Of a stretch of DNA of 64,000 bases, positions 17,667 through 26,507 are shown piece after piece. The DNA is from Clostridia bacterium (GTDB lineage: Bacteria; Bacillota; Clostridia; Oscillospirales; SIG627), in contig JAFSGN010000018.1 in the NCBI GenBank assembly GCA_017440805.1, forward strand, positions 26,482 to 90,481. Reading direction: 5' to 3'. A program made the translations under genes and the position numbers. How positions within the stretch are numbered: position 1 is the stretch's first letter; the number at the start of each line of letters is the position of its first letter. Below the pieces are notes generated by a model, which was not told the DNA's origin, did not search any database, and was given only the letters and a program-made list of their open reading frames with translations.

Positions 17667-18131
17667 TTAAAAGCATATATTCCACACTACAGCGGTAACG
17701 GGTATGGCGGCAACGGCAGCACCCAACGCACCGAAGAAACACCATTTACGCACAAGACGCCTGGGGGGTATGTAGTATAAAAGAGCAAGTATAAGCGCCA
17801 GAAGAGCCTGATACATAAAAAGAGCAAGAGCAAAGTTGCAAAGAGCCGATGCCCCGAATGCAAAGCCGATGAACATAAGTATGAAAACAAGAACACCGAA
17901 AGCACTCCACACCAGATTATAAAGATAGAGCCAACGGGGGAAAAGATGCTCAAAGCCCGTAAACAGATATTTTTCAAGGGTGTTTTTACGGCAGTTGTTG
18001 AAATAATAATCTTTTCCTTTAAGTCTGAAAATACGGCCTCTCAAAAAACGGCTGAGGGTAAGAGCGCGTAAAAGGATAAGACAAACCGCCAAAGCAAAAA
18101 GTTGCAGAATTGAAATAAGAAAATCCAGCAT
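17667..18131 (-). CDS. Unknown small membrane protein
   Basis: 154 aa with an N-terminal helix (LISILQLFALAVCLILL), a basic loop containing KGKDYYFNNCRKNTLEKYLFTGFEHLFPRW, and two or three further helices, ending with a hydrophobic C-terminus. I do not recognise the family. The start at 18131 is fixed by AAGGAGG at 18137-18143; an upstream in-frame start lacks a ribosome site. It is the first gene of a probable minus-strand operon with uxaC, rnz and the DUF6106-like gene (23-bp gap to uxaC). Confidence 0.7.
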   Translation of the reverse strand: MLDFLISILQLFALAVCLILLRALTLSRFLRGRIFRLKGKDYYFNNCRKNTLEKYLFTGFEHLFPRWLYLYNLVWSAFGVLVFILMFIGFAFGASALCNFALALFMYQALLALILALLYYIPPRRLVRKWCFFGALGAAVAAIPVTAVVWNICF

Positions 18132-18155
18132 ATATACCTCCTTGAATACAGTTAT

Positions 18156-18184
18156 ATTATAATACAACAAAAAATTTTTTACAA
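18156..18184 (-). promoter_or_regulatory. Promoter for the membrane protein-uxaC-rnz unit
   Basis: On the minus strand TTGTAA (18184-18179) and TATAAT (18161-18156) are separated by 17 bp. The site is 25 bp upstream of the start codon. Confidence 0.6.
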
Positions 18185-18208
18185 TACAAAATGTAAAAAA
18201 ACCAAAGT

Positions 18209-19513
18209 TTATTTCAATATATTGTCAATATTCCGTTCTGCAATGATGTATATAACATAGTCGGGATTTGCTTCCGAGATATATTTTTTGTCAAAGTTAT
18301 ATCCCCAGGTGTAGTAATACCGTGTGTTGTTGAATCGTTCGGGAAGTATTTCGTAAAGGGCAATGCCGTAAGAGTCGCGGAACACAACACAATCCGGCAA
18401 AGACGGATTTCCGGTGGAGATTTTTCGCCGTGAACTAGTCGCATTGAAGTCCATTCGCATGGAATCGGGAAGGTATTTTTCCGCAGAAACCGGAAGCGAA
18501 AAAGACGGATTGAAAAAGGGAGCACTTTCCCATTGCAGGTTTTCGTTCATGTTCAGATAATAAATCACATCTCCGCCTTTTACCGTGCGGTTTTCAAATC
18601 CGTACTGCTCTTCGGGATGGATTTTTGCTTCGGGGAATTTTTCGGAAATATAGTCGCACAGAACACCAAGTCCCAGATATGCACCGTATTCCGACCAGTG
18701 AGAGTCGGTATGAAGATAGGGCGAAAACACATTGTCGCGGTTTTCTTTAAGAACACCACGCAGGTCCAGTGCAACCGCGTCGGTAGAGTTTATTGTCTGA
18801 ATAACCTGGTCAAGACGGGTTACGCCCTCTGCCTTTTTAAGTGTGTCGGGTGCTCTGTCGTCGTAAATTGTCAGAGGGTTGGGGACTATCATGTATATAA
18901 GTTGGCAGTCCTCAAAGTTCTGGCTGAGAAAATCTGTCTTTTCGGTTATATTTTCCCTGAACGCCTCAAGTTGTGCTTCTGTGAGCAGATTTGTGCCCTC
19001 ATAGTCGGCAAAGGTTGACTTTGCAAAACCCTGGGAAAAGTTATTTACAAGAATATGCCATTCGCCGTCGTTTACATACACACCCTCCCGGTAGGAAGCA
19101 GTTTTCACAACAGGCACGGCTGACGCCTTGTTCTGCACTTTTGAGGTGATTGTAACCTGTGTTTCGGAAGGGGTTTGAGGAATATATACCGAGCCTAAAA
19201 AATATTCTCCATAGGCGTTGACAACCACGGTTTCAATGTCGCTTTCAATTGTTATAACCGCATCTTTTTCGCACTTTCCCCCTATGGAAATAAGGTCGGG
19301 TTCGGTGTTGTGAAAATGATTTATCACCGGCGGGGCGGTAATTTCCGAATCTGCCAGGATAATGGGAAAGGAGGGGGTACCACAAGCGGACATCTCCATG
19401 ACAACAGGGTTTTCCGCCGGTTTATAAGCCGGTACGGAATCTATGGTTTGCATACGGCAGGCGGAAAACATAAAACAAACGGCAGAAATAAATATCAATA
19501 ATAATTTTTTCAT
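18209..19513 (-). CDS. Lipoprotein with AlgX/AlgJ-like SGNH (DHHW-type) domain
   Basis: 434 aa. A lipoprotein signal peptide ends in the lipobox FSAC with Cys19. A beta-rich stretch (residues 60-150, with FLGSVYIPQTPSETQVTI) precedes a C-terminal SGNH-like region. That region has TDSHWSEYGAYLG (the DxHW motif of AlgX/AlgJ/DHHW proteins) and VFRDSYGIALYE, where the Ser would be the nucleophile. Such proteins usually acetylate or de-acetylate surface polysaccharides together with an MBOAT partner. No MBOAT gene is nearby. It is probably anchored outside the membrane, and the substrate is unknown. Confidence 0.75.
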   Translation of the reverse strand: MKKLLLIFISAVCFMFSACRMQTIDSVPAYKPAENPVVMEMSACGTPSFPIILADSEITAPPVINHFHNTEPDLISIGGKCEKDAVITIESDIETVVVNAYGEYFLGSVYIPQTPSETQVTITSKVQNKASAVPVVKTASYREGVYVNDGEWHILVNNFSQGFAKSTFADYEGTNLLTEAQLEAFRENITEKTDFLSQNFEDCQLIYMIVPNPLTIYDDRAPDTLKKAEGVTRLDQVIQTINSTDAVALDLRGVLKENRDNVFSPYLHTDSHWSEYGAYLGLGVLCDYISEKFPEAKIHPEEQYGFENRTVKGGDVIYYLNMNENLQWESAPFFNPSFSLPVSAEKYLPDSMRMDFNATSSRRKISTGNPSLPDCVVFRDSYGIALYEILPERFNNTRYYYTWGYNFDKKYISEANPDYVIYIIAERNIDNILK

Positions 19514-19597
19514 ATAAAACTCCTGATTTACAGATATATTTTACCACTCCAAAAAACCGAAATAAAGTTAATAATGTAAAATGATTGTGTCCGCCTC

Positions 19598-19626
19598 TTG
19601 AAATATTAACACTTTTGTATTATAAT
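19598..19626 (+). promoter_or_regulatory. Sigma-A promoter for the 19669-20856 gene
   Basis: TTGAAA at 19598-19603, a 17-bp spacer and a perfect TATAAT at 19621-19626. It lies 42 bp upstream of the chosen ATG. Confidence 0.75.
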
Positions 19627-19668
19627 TACGGTATAATTGCAACAGTAATTAAAAGAGAGGATTACTCT

Positions 19669-20856
19669 ATGTCAAAAATACAAAAGATTATATTATTGGT
19701 TCTGGCGGTTGTTGTGGCAGTGCTTACAACAGTGTTTGCCGTAGTTTTTACAAAGGTCAATTCCGTAAAATATAATATTACCGCCGTACTTGACGGTCAG
19801 TACCGTTACAGTAACGGCGTACTTATAAACGGCAGTACGGTAAAACGGTTTAATCAGTCAATGGGAACTTTCAGTGATTTGGAAGTGGGAGTTTTTGACA
19901 TTTCGGATTATGAGGGAGCGGAAAACCTTGAAACAAAGACTGTCACCGCATACATTGACTCGGATAATCTTATCCCGGTGACAAAAGACGCAATGCCCTA
20001 TTATAACCTTGACTCCTGTTTTATTTACGGCGGAGAGGGAGAAGAAAAATACATTGCAGACACTGACAAAAGAATAGTTTATCCCCTTATGGAGAAAAGC
20101 AGTGCCAATGTAAAGGGTGTAAGTATAAGCGGGGAATTTCTGCTGGAGATAAACGGCAAGGATATTATAATCCACCAGAGAAAAGACCGCACAACAAATC
20201 AGATTATAAGCGAAAAAAAGGTGAATGTAACACAGTCATACGCATCCTGTGAGTTTGTGAACTGGTATAATCAGAGATTTGCCCTTGTGAAACTCTCAAG
20301 CGGACTTTCAACAAGTTATATCGTAATTGACGGACAGACGGCGGAATATATTGTTGTCGCCACAACAAATGACGCACCCCTTCTTACCTATTCGCCTGAA
20401 GAAGACGGCGACAGCGGTCTGCCCGAAGGTATGGTGAATTGCTACTTTGAACTCATAAGCGACAGATATCTGCAGTTTTATGAAATTGAAAACGAGTCTG
20501 TAAACAATACAAATCAGGTTAAATATTCGGGAAATTATATGGATATTTTCAGTTCCGCTGTTTATAATGTGCGGATAGATTCCGAAATTTTTGACGGAGA
20601 AAACAAACTTCTCTCGGTATCACGGGATGCAGGCTACGCACTTTACAAAACCCGTTTTGCCGATAACTCAAACCACGACATTCAATATGCGGTGTTCAAC
20701 AGCAAAAACGGAAAGCATTATACCGTAAATGAAATGCTGGGGGATTTTGCATTTATAGACGACGCATATTTTATTTACGATAACATTCTCCTGGTAAATT
20801 ATGCCGATATAAGAACAGGAAATGAAAAATCCTGTGCCATAAAACTGAATTTCTGA
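19669..20856 (+). CDS. Unknown membrane-anchored extracellular protein
   Basis: 395 aa with one N-terminal hydrophobic helix (residues 6-27, rich in Val and Leu) and a long soluble domain of beta-like character, probably outside the cell. No catalytic motif or known family is recognised. The start at 19669 is supported by AGAGAGG at 19654-19660 and by the promoter; the frame is open 84 bp further upstream but that would lie over the promoter. It is followed by a small lipoprotein and alr, so a cell-envelope role is plausible but only inferred. Confidence 0.65.
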   Translation: MSKIQKIILLVLAVVVAVLTTVFAVVFTKVNSVKYNITAVLDGQYRYSNGVLINGSTVKRFNQSMGTFSDLEVGVFDISDYEGAENLETKTVTAYIDSDNLIPVTKDAMPYYNLDSCFIYGGEGEEKYIADTDKRIVYPLMEKSSANVKGVSISGEFLLEINGKDIIIHQRKDRTTNQIISEKKVNVTQSYASCEFVNWYNQRFALVKLSSGLSTSYIVIDGQTAEYIVVATTNDAPLLTYSPEEDGDSGLPEGMVNCYFELISDRYLQFYEIENESVNNTNQVKYSGNYMDIFSSAVYNVRIDSEIFDGENKLLSVSRDAGYALYKTRFADNSNHDIQYAVFNSKNGKHYTVNEMLGDFAFIDDAYFIYDNILLVNYADIRTGNEKSCAIKLNF

Positions 20857-20936
20857 CAGACACATAAAGGCATAAAAATCCTTACGGAAAAATATAGTGG
20901 TATGGAAAAAGAAAAATTTATAAGTTGGAGAAGAGT

Positions 20937-21476
20937 ATGAAAAAAACAGGTGTTTTATTTGCTTTGTTTATGGCAGGACTTATGTTGTGCTCCTGTATGT
21001 CGCAAGGTATAACCCAAAAGGTGCAGAGTTGGTTTTCTGTACCTACCAAAAGCAGTATTTCCTACAATCTTGACGGAGTAACAGGTGAGGCAGAGTTTAC
21101 ATACCATACCGAAAATAACAACACAATACAATTCACATCGGGCGAAAGCCTTGAGGGCGTGACAATCGCCTTTCACGACGGAAAGGTTACTGCATCCCGC
21201 CCGCAAGACGGTCTTTCCTGGGAAATCGACCCGGACACAACAGAGATTTTATCCATGTTCGGAAAACTTTACAATCTGTCGGCATCTCTTTCCTACACCT
21301 TTTCACCCCCCGGTGAAAAAGGAGAAGATATTATGAAAAACACTTTTGAGTACCTTGACGGAAAATATGATGTTTATTTTTCAAAAAAAGACGGCAGACC
21401 CGCACTTTTGAGTTACACTCAGGGCGGACAGACGATTGAAATTGAAATAAAGGAAATAGAAATAATTGAGGAATAA
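20937..21476 (+). CDS. Small putative lipoprotein
   Basis: 179 aa with a lipoprotein signal peptide and lipobox LCSC at about residues 17-20. The remainder is a soluble domain (SYNLDGVTGEAEFTYHT, FHDGKVTAS) that resembles small LolA-like or DUF lipoproteins of Clostridia only in general character. The start ATG at 20937 follows a GGAG at 20926. The stop is 3 bp before alr, so cotranslation with alanine racemase is likely. Function unknown. Confidence 0.65.
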   Translation: MKKTGVLFALFMAGLMLCSCMSQGITQKVQSWFSVPTKSSISYNLDGVTGEAEFTYHTENNNTIQFTSGESLEGVTIAFHDGKVTASRPQDGLSWEIDPDTTEILSMFGKLYNLSASLSYTFSPPGEKGEDIMKNTFEYLDGKYDVYFSKKDGRPALLSYTQGGQTIEIEIKEIEIIEE

Positions 21477-21479
21477 AAA

Positions 21480-22592
21480 ATGGAAAAGTTAAAAATAAGG
21501 ACGGCGGCATATATCAATCTGTCAAATCTTCGCCACAACTACAATACAATAAAATCAACTGTCGGCGAAAATGTAAAAATATTTCCTGTTATTAAGGCAG
21601 ATGCCTACGGACACGGAGCATTGAACTTTGCAGCGGAATATGAAAAACTGGGTGCGTCTATGTTCGCGGTTGCCTGTCTTGACGAGGCGGTTTCCCTCAG
21701 AAAAGGCGGAACAAAACTGCCCATTCTCGTACTTGGAGTAACTTTGCCCGGGTATGCCGACACACTTTGCGAATATGACATTGTCCAGACGGTACATTCC
21801 CTTGAGTATGCACGGCAGTTGTCGGCAAATCTTTCTCTCTCAAACCGTCTGAAGGTACATATAAAGGTTGACAGCGGAATGCACAGACTGGGATTTTCCC
21901 CCTGTCAGCATGAACAGGCGCTTGAGGTTGGAAAACTTAAAGGCCTTGAGGTCTGCGGAATATTTACACATTACGCCGAAAGCGACAATCTTAAAACGGA
22001 GTTCACAAAGGAACAAACCGAAAAATTTAATTATATGGCGTCTTTTTTCGGAAAGGATATAATAAAACATTCCTCAAACTCCGCTGCCACTCTCTGTCAC
22101 GGCGACAAGCATTTCGACGGAGTGAGGCCGGGTCTGATACTGTACGGCGAGTATCCGTCGGAACAGATTAAATGTGAGTTTGAGAAGACGGGAAAGAGTC
22201 TTAAACCCGTAATGACTTTCTGTGCCGGCATTGTGAATATTTTTGGTGTTAAAAAGGGTGAATCCGTAGGTTATTCCAGAACTTTCTATGCACCGTATGA
22301 TATGAAAATTGCCACAGTCAGCGCAGGTTACTGTGACGGAGTGCCAAGATTTCTGTCAAACAAAGGCAAGGTGGGAATAAACGGCAGACTTTATAATATT
22401 GCGGGCAGAGTGTGTATGGATCAGTTTATGGTGGATATAACCGGCAGTGACGGAATAAATCTTTACGACACCGCCGTAATTTTCGGAGAGGGAGGACAAA
22501 CTTGCACACAGGTTGCAGATATGGGAGACACCATTTCATACGAGGTATTCTGCTCGGTGAACAAGCGTGTGCCAAGAATATATACGGAATAA
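21480..22592 (+). CDS. alr: Alanine racemase
   Basis: 370-aa PLP enzyme interconverting L- and D-alanine for peptidoglycan. The PLP lysine sits in VFPVIKADAYGHG (written here as FPVIKADAYGHG, near residue 40), and the catalytic tyrosine lies in SVGYSRTF near residue 265. RVCMDQFMVD is also a family hallmark. The ribosome site lies inside the end of the preceding lipoprotein gene. The next gene, tadA, begins 10 bp after the stop. Confidence 0.96.
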   Translation: MEKLKIRTAAYINLSNLRHNYNTIKSTVGENVKIFPVIKADAYGHGALNFAAEYEKLGASMFAVACLDEAVSLRKGGTKLPILVLGVTLPGYADTLCEYDIVQTVHSLEYARQLSANLSLSNRLKVHIKVDSGMHRLGFSPCQHEQALEVGKLKGLEVCGIFTHYAESDNLKTEFTKEQTEKFNYMASFFGKDIIKHSSNSAATLCHGDKHFDGVRPGLILYGEYPSEQIKCEFEKTGKSLKPVMTFCAGIVNIFGVKKGESVGYSRTFYAPYDMKIATVSAGYCDGVPRFLSNKGKVGINGRLYNIAGRVCMDQFMVDITGSDGINLYDTAVIFGEGGQTCTQVADMGDTISYEVFCSVNKRVPRIYTE

Positions 22593-22602
22593 AGGAAAAA
22601 AC

Positions 22603-23088
22603 ATGAATTACACAAAGGCTCAACCCGTTTTTCGCCGGGGTGACGAGATTTTTATGAAAGAGGCACTCAGATATGCGGATTTTGCATTCCGCAGAGGAGA
22701 AGTGCCGGTAGGTGCGGTGATTGTGCGGGGAAACGAGATAATTTCCCGTGGCTACAACCGGCGGGAATTTGGAAAAAACGCCCTGTTTCATGCAGAAATA
22801 TCTGCCATTGACAAGGCGTGTAAAAAACTCGGCGGATGGCGTCTTGTAGGGTGCGATATGTATGTGACTCTTGAGCCCTGCCCCATGTGTGCGGGAGCAA
22901 TTATAAACTCCAGAATCGAAAATTTATATTTCGGGGCATACGATTTGAAAAACGGATGTTTTGGAAGTCTTATGAATATGGCAGAATATCCTTTCACCTC
23001 AAAACCCTTTGTTCACGGTGGAATAATGGAAAAAGAATGTTCTCAGAAACTCAGCGAATTTTTTGCCATACTCCGAAAAAAACACTGA
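22603..23088 (+). CDS. tadA: tRNA-specific adenosine deaminase
   Basis: 161-aa zinc deaminase that converts A34 to inosine in tRNA-Arg(ACG). The catalytic HAE lies in NALFHAEISAI and the zinc cysteines in EPCPMCAGAI; GEVPVGAVIV precedes them. The start at 22603 follows AAAGGA just before it; an upstream in-frame ATG would overlap alr and lacks a ribosome site. Length is typical. Confidence 0.94.
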   Translation: MNYTKAQPVFRRGDEIFMKEALRYADFAFRRGEVPVGAVIVRGNEIISRGYNRREFGKNALFHAEISAIDKACKKLGGWRLVGCDMYVTLEPCPMCAGAIINSRIENLYFGAYDLKNGCFGSLMNMAEYPFTSKPFVHGGIMEKECSQKLSEFFAILRKKH

Positions 23089-23090
23089 CA

Positions 23091-23132
23091 AAAAATACTA
23101 TACCGTCAAATCGGTATAGTATTTTTGTTTTT
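23091..23132. terminator. Bidirectional terminator between tadA and pflA
   Basis: Perfect 15-bp stem (AAAAATACTATACCG at 23091-23105 with its complement at 23112-23126) and a 6-nt loop. A/T runs on each side let it stop both convergent units. Confidence 0.9.
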
Positions 23133-23133
23133 T

Positions 23134-23832
23134 CTAAAGCATATTCTGTAACTTTTCCACCTGTTCGGGAGTTGCTTCGGGAAGATGCCCGAACGGAAAA
23201 GGAATTTTAAGTGCTTCGTATTTTGTACTGCACATTTTTTTAAAGGGCAGAAGTTCAATTTTTTCCACGCACTTATATGCAGAGGCAATCTCCTTTAACT
23301 TTTGTATGTTTTGTGTATTATCGTTCAAAGTGGGAATTATCACCTGACGCAGAACTGTTTTAATCTGTTTTTCTTCAAGCAGTTCCAGAAAATCAAGAAC
23401 TTTGTAAAGGGAACATCCTGCATTTTCAAGATACAGACTGTCATCTGTGTACTTTATGTCAAGCAAAACAAAGTCGGAAACGGTAAGAAGTTTTTTTACA
23501 CAAGGGTTTATTATACTGCCCGAAGTGTCAAGGCAGGTGTGTATATTATGTGTTTTGCAGAGGGAAAACAACTCGTATACAAATTCCGCCTGTAAAAGAG
23601 GTTCTCCGCCCGAAAGGGTTATTCCGCCTTTTTTACCGAAGTATTCGCGGTAATTAAGAGCCTTTTTCAGAACTTCTTCCGGGGAATACTCATATCCGCC
23701 GTCAAAGTTGTGGGTGTCGGGATTGTGACAGCATTTGCACCTGAGATTACACCCCTGTAAGAACACTGTAAAACGAACGCCCGGTCCGTCAACTGCCCCT
23801 AAACTCTGAAAAGAATGTATTCTGCCGTTCAT
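23134..23832 (-). CDS. pflA: Pyruvate formate-lyase activating enzyme
   Basis: 232-aa radical SAM enzyme that installs the glycyl radical on PflB. The cluster motif CX3CX2C is seen in [16 protein letters not shown] at about residues 30-37. [13 protein letters not shown] is the SAM-binding GGE motif. The N-terminus [18 protein letters not shown] is characteristic. It overlaps pflB by 4 bp (ATGA-type), so the two are translationally coupled in the order pflB-pflA. Confidence 0.95.
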   Translation of the reverse strand: MNGRIHSFQSLGAVDGPGVRFTVFLQGCNLRCKCCHNPDTHNFDGGYEYSPEEVLKKALNYREYFGKKGGITLSGGEPLLQAEFVYELFSLCKTHNIHTCLDTSGSIINPCVKKLLTVSDFVLLDIKYTDDSLYLENAGCSLYKVLDFLELLEEKQIKTVLRQVIIPTLNDNTQNIQKLKEIASAYKCVEKIELLPFKKMCSTKYEALKIPFPFGHLPEATPEQVEKLQNML

Positions 23833-26060
23833 ATTCTCTCGTGGAAGGTACGGCTGATAACTTCACGCTGCATCTCGCGGGAGAGTTTGTTGAAATTAAC
23901 TGCGTAACCCGAAACTCTTATGGTAAGGTTGGGGTAGTCTTCGGGAGATTCAAAGGCCTTTATGAGAGTTTCCCTGTTAAGTACATTGACATTTATGTGA
24001 TGTGCTTTTTTGGCAAAATATCCGTCAAGAATGGAAACAAGGTTTTCTGTGCGGTCCTCTCTGTCATTGCCTAAAGCCTGGGGAGTAATGGAGAAAGTGT
24101 TTGAAATACCGTCACGGCAGTCGTCGTAACTGATTTTTGCAACCGAGTTGAGCGAGGCAAGAGCGCCGTTTTCCTCTCTGCCGTGCATGGGGTTTGCTCC
24201 GGGGGCAAAAGGCTCGGACGCTTTTCTTCCGTCGGGAGTGGAGCCGGTATTTTTTCCGTACATGACATTGGATGTGATGGTAAGTACCGAAAGGGTGTGA
24301 ACGGCATTACGGTAAGTGGGGGTTTTACGGAGTTCTGTTATAAACAGGTGGGTCATCTCTTTTGCAATAAGGTCTACCCTGTCATCATCGTTGCCGAATT
24401 TGGGGAACTCGCCCTGTGTGGTAAAATCTACTATAAATCCGTTAGAGTCTTTTACGGGATACACTTCTGCAAATTTTATTGCGCTCAGAGAATCTGCAAC
24501 AACAGACAGACCTGCTATGCCAAACGCCATAAATCGCTCTACATCAGAGTCGTGCAACGCCATCTGAAGTTTTTCATAGGCGTATTTGTCGTGCATAAAG
24601 TGAATGATGTTCATGGTGTTTACATAGAGATGTGCTATCCATGAAAGGTATATCTTATATCTCTCCATAACGGCGTTGTAGTCTAATTTCTTGCCCTCAA
24701 GGACAGACATCTGCGGTCCTATATGAATGTCGGAAGTGGTGTCGTAACCGCCGTTTAACGCAATAAGCAACAGTTTTGCAAGGTTGCATCTCGCTCCGAA
24801 AAACTGCATCTGTTTTCCGATTGTCATTGCGGAAACGCAGCAGGCAATGGCATAGTCGTCGCCGTGTAAATCACGCATCAGGTCGTCGTTTTCGTACTGT
24901 ATGGAGTCGGTATCCTGAGAAACTTCGGCACAGAATTTCTTGAATCCGTCGGGAAGGTTGACTGACCATAAAACAGTAAGGTTGGGTTCGGGGGCAGGGC
25001 CGAGAGTGTAAAGGGTGTTGAGTATACGGAAACTTGTTTTTGAAACCAGTGTTCTGCCGTCGCATCCCATACCTCCTATTGCCTCGGTTATCCACATGGG
25101 GTCACCGCCGAAAAGTTGGTTGTATTCGGGGGTACGCAGATGACGGGCAAGACGGAGTTTTATAACAAAATCGTCTATAATTTCCTGAGCATCCTGCTCG
25201 GTAAGAATACCGTTTTTAATATCTCGTTCAATGTAAATGTCAAAGAATGTGGAAACTCTTCCCAGAGACATTGCAGCGCCGTTTTGCTCCTTGATTGCAC
25301 CCAGATATGCAAAATATGTCCACTGAACAGCCTCTTTTGTGTCTTTTGCGGGTTGTGAAATGTCATACCCATACATTTGAGCCATTTCTTTAAGGTAGCC
25401 GAGGAACAAAATCTGTCGGTAAAGTTCCTCGCTCAACTGTATTTTTTCGGCGGTAAAATCCTTTTTGTCAAGTTGAGCCTTGTCTTTTTTCTTCTGCTCG
25501 ATAAGGGCGTCTACACCGTAAAGGGCAACCCGGCGGTAGTCTCCGATAATTCGTCCTCTGCCGTATGCGTCGGGCAGACCTGTAATAACATGGCATCTGC
25601 GTGCAAGACGCATTTCGTCGGTGTATGCGCGGAAAACGCCGTCATTGTGGGTGGTACGGTAGCGGAATTCTTCTTCGATTTTTTCGCCCAGTGTATATCC
25701 GTATGACGAACACGCCTGACGCGCCATTCTTATTCCGCCGAAAGGATTTACTCCTCTTTTGAGGGGGGCATCGGTTTGCAGACCTACTATAAGTTCGTTG
25801 TCTTTGTCTATATATCCGGGCATGTAACTTGTAAGCGAAGTAACGGTTTTAGTGTCAATATCAAGAACTCCGTCACGCTGGCGTTCAAGTTTAAAAAGAG
25901 CCTGTACCTTTTCCATAAGGTCGGAGGTTCTTTTTGTGGCAGAGGCAAGAAAAGAACTGTCGCCCGTATATTCGGTATAGTTTGTCTGTATAAAATCTCT
26001 TACATTAATTTGGTCCTGCCATATACCCGGCTTAAAATCTATCCAGTTCTGATGTGTCAT
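23829..26060 (-). CDS. pflB: Formate C-acetyltransferase (pyruvate formate-lyase)
   Basis: 743-aa glycyl-radical enzyme that splits pyruvate and CoA into acetyl-CoA and formate under anaerobic conditions. The adjacent catalytic cysteines are in [10 protein letters not shown], and the glycyl-radical site is [11 protein letters not shown] about 25 residues from the C-terminus. Length and motifs match true PFL rather than glycerol or choline relatives (GFDKGY-type differences are absent). The start at 26060 follows GAGGT with correct spacing; an in-frame ATG four codons upstream overlaps that site. Expression is expected to be controlled by the ZTP riboswitch upstream. Confidence 0.97.
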   Translation of the reverse strand: MTHQNWIDFKPGIWQDQINVRDFIQTNYTEYTGDSSFLASATKRTSDLMEKVQALFKLERQRDGVLDIDTKTVTSLTSYMPGYIDKDNELIVGLQTDAPLKRGVNPFGGIRMARQACSSYGYTLGEKIEEEFRYRTTHNDGVFRAYTDEMRLARRCHVITGLPDAYGRGRIIGDYRRVALYGVDALIEQKKKDKAQLDKKDFTAEKIQLSEELYRQILFLGYLKEMAQMYGYDISQPAKDTKEAVQWTYFAYLGAIKEQNGAAMSLGRVSTFFDIYIERDIKNGILTEQDAQEIIDDFVIKLRLARHLRTPEYNQLFGGDPMWITEAIGGMGCDGRTLVSKTSFRILNTLYTLGPAPEPNLTVLWSVNLPDGFKKFCAEVSQDTDSIQYENDDLMRDLHGDDYAIACCVSAMTIGKQMQFFGARCNLAKLLLIALNGGYDTTSDIHIGPQMSVLEGKKLDYNAVMERYKIYLSWIAHLYVNTMNIIHFMHDKYAYEKLQMALHDSDVERFMAFGIAGLSVVADSLSAIKFAEVYPVKDSNGFIVDFTTQGEFPKFGNDDDRVDLIAKEMTHLFITELRKTPTYRNAVHTLSVLTITSNVMYGKNTGSTPDGRKASEPFAPGANPMHGREENGALASLNSVAKISYDDCRDGISNTFSITPQALGNDREDRTENLVSILDGYFAKKAHHINVNVLNRETLIKAFESPEDYPNLTIRVSGYAVNFNKLSREMQREVISRTFHERI

Positions 26061-26110
26061 AATATACCTCACAAAAAAATAAATGTCAGAAAACGGTTTG
26101 AAAAATCAAA

Positions 26111-26150
26111 CAAAAAAGGGCAAACAGTCTTTACAGGAACTGTTTTGCCC
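26111..26150 (-). terminator. Riboswitch-controlled terminator before pflB
   Basis: Stem GGGCAAAACAGTT (26150-26138) with the complement ending GTTTGCCC (down to 26118), followed by TTTTTTG on the minus strand. It overlaps the CTGGGC of the ZTP aptamer, as expected for a switch. Confidence 0.85.
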
Positions 26151-26217
26151 AGACGGTCGGCACCAGGACTTTGCATTCCCTTGCGGTGCTCCGCAATTTC
26201 CGTCAGTCATGCAAAGA
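26111..26217 (-). ncRNA. ZTP (pfl-type) riboswitch with terminator expression platform
   Basis: Read on the minus strand, P1 forms between CTTTGCA (26217 side) and TGCAAAG (26175-26169), enclosing TGACTGACGG and a GCGG...CCGC hairpin ending in GGGAA. The 3' half carries CCGTCTGGGC; its CCGTC can pair with GACGG to make the family pseudoknot. CTGGGC then merges into the terminator stem. These are the consensus features of the ZTP/ZMP-sensing pfl motif, known upstream of folate and purine genes and of pfl. Ligand binding should favour readthrough into pflB. Certainty about the class is high, about exact ends moderate. Confidence 0.88.
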
Positions 26218-26222
26218 CATCT

Positions 26223-26330
26223 TTATTGTATACACATTATACTACATTTTTCCCATTTTGTCAAGAGAAAAAACAGTGAGTTCTTACTTACATATTTTTT
26301 GACTGATATTATAAGTTTCTTTTCAGCCAC
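26223..26330 (-). CDS. Possible small ORF upstream of the pflB promoter
   Basis: 35 codons from GTG (26330) to TAA, basic N-terminus (AEKKLIISVKKY), preceded by AGAGG at 26343-26339. A separate promoter lies at 26379-26407. The 3' half overlaps the pflB promoter, and the residues give no family hint. It may be chance. Confidence 0.25.
   Translation of the reverse strand: MAEKKLIISVKKYVSKNSLFFLLTKWEKCSIMCIQ
26236..26264 (-). promoter_or_regulatory. Consensus promoter of the pflBA transcript
   Basis: Minus-strand TTGACA (26264-26259) and TATAAT (26241-26236) with exactly 17 bp between them. The predicted start lies about 10 nt before the riboswitch. Confidence 0.9.
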
Positions 26331-26378
26331 TTTTATTACCTCTTTTTTCACAATAAGGAAATTTTAATACTTTTTTAT

Positions 26379-26407
26379 ATTATACTACAAATGTTTACAA
26401 AAGTCAA
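26379..26407 (-). promoter_or_regulatory. Second promoter upstream of pflBA
   Basis: Minus-strand TTGACT (26407-26402) and TATAAT (26384-26379) with a 17-bp spacer, about 140 bp upstream of the main pflB promoter. It could drive the small ORF or be an alternative pfl start. The remainder of this intergenic stretch (26265-26454) shows nothing else clear. Confidence 0.6.
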
Positions 26408-26454
26408 CAACTTGTGCCGATTTGCACACTTATGACAAGCAGTTACAAAGGCAA

Positions 26455-26494
26455 AGAAAAAAGGCATCCCCCGTTTATCAGAACGGAGGATGCC
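26455..26494 (-). terminator. Terminator after the ECF S-component gene
   Basis: 13-bp stem with one wobble (GGCATCCTCCGTT and AACGGGGGATGCC on the minus strand, 26494-26463), followed by TTTTTTCT. Confidence 0.9.
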
Positions 26495-26507
26495 GCAATG
26501 TTTTTTA

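Noticed and set aside
19585..19668. Longer N-terminus for the 19669 gene
   Set aside because: It would run over the promoter, and the added residues do not resemble a signal sequence.
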